Positions 60,858 through 64,000 of a stretch of DNA of 64,000 bases are shown here, one piece after another. The notes below the pieces were generated by a model, which did no database searches, was not told the DNA's origin, and worked only from the letters and a program-made list of their open reading frames with translations. Every line of letters begins with the position of its first letter. Positions within the stretch are counted from its first letter, which is position 1. This DNA comes from Rufibacter roseolus (lineage in GTDB: Bacteria > Bacteroidota > Bacteroidia > Cytophagales > Hymenobacteraceae), in assembly GCF_017916365.1 (NCBI RefSeq), contig NZ_JAFMSU010000002.1, positions 310,001 to 374,000 of the forward strand, in the 5' to 3' direction. A program made the translations under genes and the position numbers.

Positions 60858-61637
60858 TTGAACTTCGGGATTTGCAAATTGAGTCTGGTGCCGGTGCGCC
60901 GGGAGCCTTCTGATAAAAGCGAACAGATCACCCAATTGGTTTTTGGCGAGTGCTATGAGGTGCTGCAAACCCAGGAAAAGTGGATCCAGGTAAGGAATGC
61001 CGCCGATGACTACGAAGGTTGGATTGATTTCAAGCAGCATTTCCCCGTTTCTGATGCTTATTTTCAGGAATGGCGCAATACCAGCCATGCCCGTTCTATG
61101 GACCTTGTGCAGACTGTGAGCAGTGAGGAGGGAGTTACGCCTATTGGGATGGGAAGTGTGTTGCCTTTCTTTGACGGTATGAGCATTAGGGTAGGAGAGG
61201 AGCGCATGCTCTACAACGGCCGGGCCTCCAACCCCAACTTGCCTTACCGTGAGAATTTCCTGCAGAAAATAGCCCTCCAGTTCCTGCGCGCGCCTTACCT
61301 GTGGGGCGGCAAATCTATCTTCGGGATTGACTGCTCGGGTTTTGTGCAACAGGTGTACGGGGTGTGTGGCCACCAGCTCCGCCGCGATGCCTACCAGCAG
61401 GTTGTCCATGGGCAGGAAGTGCATTTCGTGGCCCAGACCCGCCCCGGTGATGTCGCTTTCTTTGACAACGAGGAAGGCCGCATTGTGCACGTGGGCATTG
61501 TGCTGGAAGACCAGCGCATCATCCATGCCTCCGGGGAGGTGCGCATTGACCAACTGGACCACCACGGCATCTATAACCGCGAGCGTAAGCGCTATTCCCA
61601 CAAACTGCGCATCATCAAAAGAATTCTCCCTGACTAA
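60858..61637 (+). CDS. NlpC/P60 cysteine peptidase with SH3-like domain (YkfC-like)
   Basis: A 259-aa C40-family peptidase. The N-terminal part (about 1-115) is SH3-like (LVPVRREPSDKSEQITQLVFGECYEVL, WIQVRNAADDYEGWID), the C-terminal part is NlpC/P60 with C159 (GIDCSGFVQQVYG), H211 (IVHVGIVL) and H223. It resembles gamma-D-Glu-L-diamino-acid endopeptidases such as YkfC, which act on murein peptides. No signal peptide is visible, suggesting a cytosolic recycling role. The start is TTG at 60858, the only usual start codon between the upstream in-frame TAG and the domain. Confidence 0.83.
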   Translation: MNFGICKLSLVPVRREPSDKSEQITQLVFGECYEVLQTQEKWIQVRNAADDYEGWIDFKQHFPVSDAYFQEWRNTSHARSMDLVQTVSSEEGVTPIGMGSVLPFFDGMSIRVGEERMLYNGRASNPNLPYRENFLQKIALQFLRAPYLWGGKSIFGIDCSGFVQQVYGVCGHQLRRDAYQQVVHGQEVHFVAQTRPGDVAFFDNEEGRIVHVGIVLEDQRIIHASGEVRIDQLDHHGIYNRERKRYSHKLRIIKRILPD

Positions 61638-61758
61638 CTCCGGCTTCTCTTTTATTTCCGAGGATTATTTGCTGGTTTGTCAAGCAGGTTTCCGGTTGTG
61701 AGTCTGTAATCATTTATAGAATAAACTGGAACACCTTAGCCCGCAGACTTAAGGTACT

Positions 61759-61797
61759 GAGCCTCAAAAAAGTTAAAAATCAGCCTCAAATCAGGTG
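61759..61797. repeat. Decayed palindromic element
   Basis: On the minus strand GATTTGAGGCTGATTTTT fits the family left arm, but the second half (TTTTTTGAGGCTCAG) repeats the arm directly rather than inverted. It lies in the 266-bp gap after the NlpC/P60 gene, which otherwise holds nothing recognisable. Confidence 0.35.
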
Positions 61798-61903
61798 AGT
61801 TGAGTTAAAATTTGCAACACGAATCCCTGAAAATCAGTTAGTAAAATCTGTTGTTATGTTATTTTACGTAACTTACGGAAGGATCTACTGAGCAGGAATT
61901 CGT

Positions 61904-62413
61904 ATGAATGATAAGGTACTCTTACTTAATCAAGATTACTCCGCCATTGCCACGTGCAGTCTGCACAAGGCATTTGTCTTGATTTATCTCCAGAAAGCAG
62001 AACTCATTGCGGAAGATCAGTTGAATGTGTTGCGCACGGTGCGCCAATCCTTTCCCCGGCCCCTGGTGATCCGGCTGCATCGCTACGTGCGCATGCCCTA
62101 CAAAGGCATCTCACTTACGCGGCAGAACATCATGCGCCGTGACCGCAACCAGTGCCAGTACTGCGGCTCCACCAGAAATCTCACGCTAGACCACATGGTG
62201 CCCCGGTCCCGCGGCGGAGAGAGCACCTGGTACAACCTTATCACCGCCTGCGCCCGCTGCAACTCCAAAAAAGGAGATCGCACCCCAGAGGAGGTTTCCA
62301 TGAAACTGTCCCGGAAACCTTACAAGCCCTCGTTGGTATCTTTTCTCAGGGACAGTATTCAGGACACAGACCACGTCTGGATCCCATTCCTGGCCGAACG
62401 CGCCAGAGCCTAG
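61904..62413 (+). CDS. HNH endonuclease family protein
   Basis: A 169-aa protein. The C-terminal half is an HNH domain with zinc-finger pairs C84-x-x-C87 and C116-x-x-C119 around D96-H97 (LTLDHMVPRSRGGE) and N111 in WYNLITACARCN. The N-terminal half (VLLLNQDYSAIATCSLHKAFVLIYLQKAELI) is the extension found in a widespread stand-alone HNH family of unknown role in Bacteroidota and Cyanobacteria. It has no adjacent methylase or phage gene, so it is more likely a housekeeping nuclease than part of a restriction system. ATG start. Confidence 0.87.
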   Translation: MNDKVLLLNQDYSAIATCSLHKAFVLIYLQKAELIAEDQLNVLRTVRQSFPRPLVIRLHRYVRMPYKGISLTRQNIMRRDRNQCQYCGSTRNLTLDHMVPRSRGGESTWYNLITACARCNSKKGDRTPEEVSMKLSRKPYKPSLVSFLRDSIQDTDHVWIPFLAERARA

Positions 62414-62434
62414 AAATTGACTAAAATTACCCCT

Positions 62435-63046
62435 ATGTATAAACCTATTGTATTAAGCTTATTCTTGGCAGCCGGTTTGCTGCCCTTTGCCGCAGAAGCC
62501 CAGGTTGCCCCTGCCAAAGAGAAGGCTGCCAACGTGAAGGAAACCAAAGCAAGTCCCTTGTACTTCCTGAAAACTGACTCGGCCAACGTACCTCTTTCTG
62601 CTGCGGCCATCCAGGTAATGGATAAGGAGTGGATTGAATCCATCACGGTGCTGAAAGACAAGAATGCGGTAGAGCAGTTCGGGCCAAAGGGCAAGGACGG
62701 TGTAATCCTGATTGAGATAAAGCCAGCGCAGGAGCGCACTTTCCTGCAAACCTTAAAGGACCCCAAATACACAGCTGCTGCGGAGAAGAATATACGATTA
62801 GACGGTGGAGTAGGCAAAACCATGGCTGATCCTTTGTACTTTATCCAAACCAAAGCCGGGGAAGTGGCCGTGAGCAAAGAAGCCATCTCCAGCCTTAACC
62901 CAGAATGGATCAAATCTATTAATGTCTTGAAGGGGGCTGAGGCCGAAAAACGGTTTAAAAAGCAGGGAGAGAACGGGGTGATCTTAATCACCCTTGCTGC
63001 GGAGAAGGAACAGGATGTTCTCAACCAGCTTAGAAACAAAAACTAA
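62435..63046 (+). CDS. Secreted protein with two tandem TonB-plug-like repeats
   Basis: A 203-aa exported protein with signal peptide MYKPIVLSLFLAAGLLPFAAEA. The mature part is a duplication: repeat 1 (about 38-103) has SPLYFLKTDSA, DKEWIESITVLKDKNAVEQF, GPKGKDGVILIEI. Repeat 2 (about 134-195) has DPLYFIQTKAG, NPEWIKSINVLKGAEAEKRF, GENGVILITL. Each repeat matches the end of SusC plug domains (I-x-S-I-x-V-L-K then G-x-x-G-V-I-L-I), but there is no barrel. Start ATG 62435 is preferred over TTG 62417 as it gives the clean signal peptide. Function unknown. Confidence 0.7.
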   Translation: MYKPIVLSLFLAAGLLPFAAEAQVAPAKEKAANVKETKASPLYFLKTDSANVPLSAAAIQVMDKEWIESITVLKDKNAVEQFGPKGKDGVILIEIKPAQERTFLQTLKDPKYTAAAEKNIRLDGGVGKTMADPLYFIQTKAGEVAVSKEAISSLNPEWIKSINVLKGAEAEKRFKKQGENGVILITLAAEKEQDVLNQLRNKN

Positions 63047-63070
63047 AGTAGTTCACTTGAAAGCAGGAGG

Positions 63071-63109
63071 CGTTTAGCGCCTTTTTCTTTGAAAACAGGT
63101 CTAAAACCC
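63071..63109. repeat. Palindromic 3'-end element
   Basis: GCGTTTAGCGCCTTTTTC and GAAAACAGGTCTAAAACC, 24 bp after the stop of the plug-like protein. Confidence 0.55.
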
Positions 63110-63185
63110 TGAATTTAAGATCCTCTAACTGTTGGCAGTTTCTGCGGGATAGCTACCGCAAGTTGAATATTGTTTAAGGTTAACT

Positions 63186-63233
63186 AAAGCCGTTTTAGGC
63201 CTCCTTTTCTGAAAAGGGGCTTAAAACGGCTTT
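63186..63233. terminator. Long imperfect hairpin, palindromic-family member
   Basis: AAAGCCGTTTTAGGCCTCC and its near-complement GGGGCTTAAAACGGCTTT around TTTTCTGAAAA, with only wobble pairs in the stem. It is the most complete stem of the family and is followed by TTTTC. The 63047-63448 gap otherwise holds only the rpsA promoter region. Confidence 0.65.
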
Positions 63234-63299
63234 TCATTTATAGGGCTTTCTCAATGTATTTGGTTTTCAAAGAGATTTGCAGAAGTGTGGGCGCAAATC

Positions 63300-63330
63300 T
63301 TGGATAGCGGAAGAGGTTTTTGTACCTTTG
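63300..63330 (+). promoter_or_regulatory. Promoter of rpsA
   Basis: TTG at 63300-63302, a 20-nt spacer and TACCTTTG at 63323-63330 (exact TAnnTTTG) followed by CGCC, a very typical Bacteroidota housekeeping promoter. The leader to the rpsA ATG is about 110 nt. Confidence 0.72.
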
Positions 63331-63448
63331 CGCCGCGTTCAAGGTGAATGCCCCTGGCCCAATGTCTGGGAAAGGGATGTAAAATAAGCTGCGGCTTGGC
63401 AAGTGGTTCTGTGTCATGTCGTTATATTTTGTGAACCAGCATAGCAAT

Positions 63449-64000
63449 ATGGCAAATTTAGAAGATTTTGACTGGGGCAAATTTGAGTCTCAGGGTTTCG
63501 GCGGCGCGTACTCTCCTGCAGAGCGTGCTGAGATGGAACAAATGTATGCCGACACCCTGAACACCGTTCAGGAAGAGGAAGTGATCAAAGGTACCGTTGT
63601 TGGTATCACCGATCGCGACGTGATCCTGAACATCGGCTTCAAGTCTGATGGTCTGGTACCGGTTTCAGAATTCCGCGACATGCCGGACCTGAAAATCGGG
63701 GACGAGGTGGAGGTATTCATTGAGGACCAGGAAGACCCTAATGGCCAATTGATCCTGTCCCGCAAGAAAGCCAAAATCGTGAAAGCGTGGGAGATGATCT
63801 ACGGCGCTTTGGAGAACGACACTGTACTGGAAGGCGTAGTGAAACGCAGAACCAAAGGTGGTCTGATCACCGACCTGTATGGCGTAGAAGCCTTCTTACC
63901 AGGTTCACAAATTGATGTGAAGCCTATCCGCGACTTCGACATTTATGTAGGTCGTAAGATGGAAGTGAAAGTGGTGAAAATCAACGCCGCTTTTGATAAC
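63449..64000 (+). CDS. rpsA: 30S ribosomal protein S1, N-terminal part (runs off the right edge)
   Basis: The first 184 codons of ribosomal protein S1, which helps mRNA bind the 30S subunit. After an acidic start (MANLEDFDWGKFES) come the first S1 domain (about 33-102: EVIKGTVVGITDRDVILNIG, GLVPVSEF, GDEVEVFIE) and the second (about 115-184: LEGVVKRRTKGGLITDLYG, VEAFLPGSQ), cut by the window edge. The ATG at 63449 fits the family's acidic start. A strong promoter precedes it. Confidence 0.93.
   Translation, partial: MANLEDFDWGKFESQGFGGAYSPAERAEMEQMYADTLNTVQEEEVIKGTVVGITDRDVILNIGFKSDGLVPVSEFRDMPDLKIGDEVEVFIEDQEDPNGQLILSRKKAKIVKAWEMIYGALENDTVLEGVVKRRTKGGLITDLYGVEAFLPGSQIDVKPIRDFDIYVGRKMEVKVVKINAAFDN

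Noticed and set aside
60837-61601. Leftward open frame of 254 codons opposite the NlpC/P60 gene
   Set aside because: The forward frame has all catalytic residues of the peptidase; the reverse frame has none of any family.
61904-62413. HNH protein as part of a restriction or defence system
   Set aside because: No methylase, helicase or other defence gene is adjacent, and the family is common as a solitary housekeeping gene.
63238-63480. Leftward 80-codon frame over the rpsA promoter
   Set aside because: It covers a textbook promoter and the first codons of rpsA on the other strand.

Overview
The window looks like a chromosomal segment of a Bacteroidota (Cytophagales) bacterium, most likely Hymenobacteraceae (Rufibacter/Nibribacter/Pontibacter type). 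The evidence is a SusC/SusD pair, a gliding-motility (type IX secretion, type B) C-terminal domain protein, a DUF3098 gene between ftsX and uppP, promoters of the Bacteroidota TAnnTTTG type, weak ribosome binding sites and many lipoproteins with a Cys near residue 20. Genus assignment is inference. No tRNA, rRNA, CRISPR array, transposase or phage gene was seen.

Layout. 1-1.5 kb: the start of a lipoprotein, guanine deaminase and a DinB-like protein. 1.6-7.2 kb: a five-gene leftward signalling operon (CHASE3 histidine kinase, short histidine kinase, two single-domain response regulators, REC-PAS-HK-REC-HPt hybrid kinase) with no DNA-binding output. 7.6-13.5 kb: a methyltransferase, a small lipoprotein, PDH E1-beta, an OmpA/TPR lipoprotein, a PspC-like protein, a GT2 glycosyltransferase and YbaB. 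13.7-18.3 kb: hisS-hutH-type B T9SS protein, tightly overlapped. 18.4-30.1 kb: a ten-gene leftward polysaccharide operon (Wzx-like flippase, WecB epimerase, six glycosyltransferases, two Wzy/WaaL-like proteins), with a divergent Wzz-like gene at 30.3 kb. 31.3-35.5 kb: a GNAT-nitrilase fusion and a CoA-transferase pair (scoA/scoB) split by a four-helix-bundle gene flanked by inverted low-complexity repeats. 35.6-44 kb: ribF, truB, uppP, DUF3098, ftsX and a very long TamB-like protein. 44-50.7 kb: tsaD, then an M14 carboxypeptidase, a DUF1611 (DgcN-like) protein, a dipeptide epimerase-like enzyme and an SpmAB-like membrane protein, which together suggest D-Glu/murein-peptide salvage. 50.9-56.7 kb: a SusC-SusD-lipoprotein uptake operon. 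56.9-64 kb: an MBL-fold hydrolase, a beta-lactamase-like serine hydrolase, a FlK-like thioesterase, smpB, an NlpC/P60 peptidase, an HNH nuclease, a duplicated plug-like protein and the start of rpsA.

The strongest unexplained signal is a family of about 40-bp imperfect palindromes with outer arms of the GTTTTAGGSC / GSCCTAAAAC type. About twenty copies were found, nearly all just 3' of stop codons. Several look-alikes lie inside coding regions in frame, reminiscent of the palindromic elements that insert into rickettsial genes. A second signal is simple-sequence repeat arrays (16-bp GAAGATGTG-like units, TGAG, TTAAGAA, AGCACATT). At one place these bracket a four-helix-bundle gene that sits between the two subunits of a CoA transferase. 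All positions were derived by reading the sequence by eye; no search or folding program was run.
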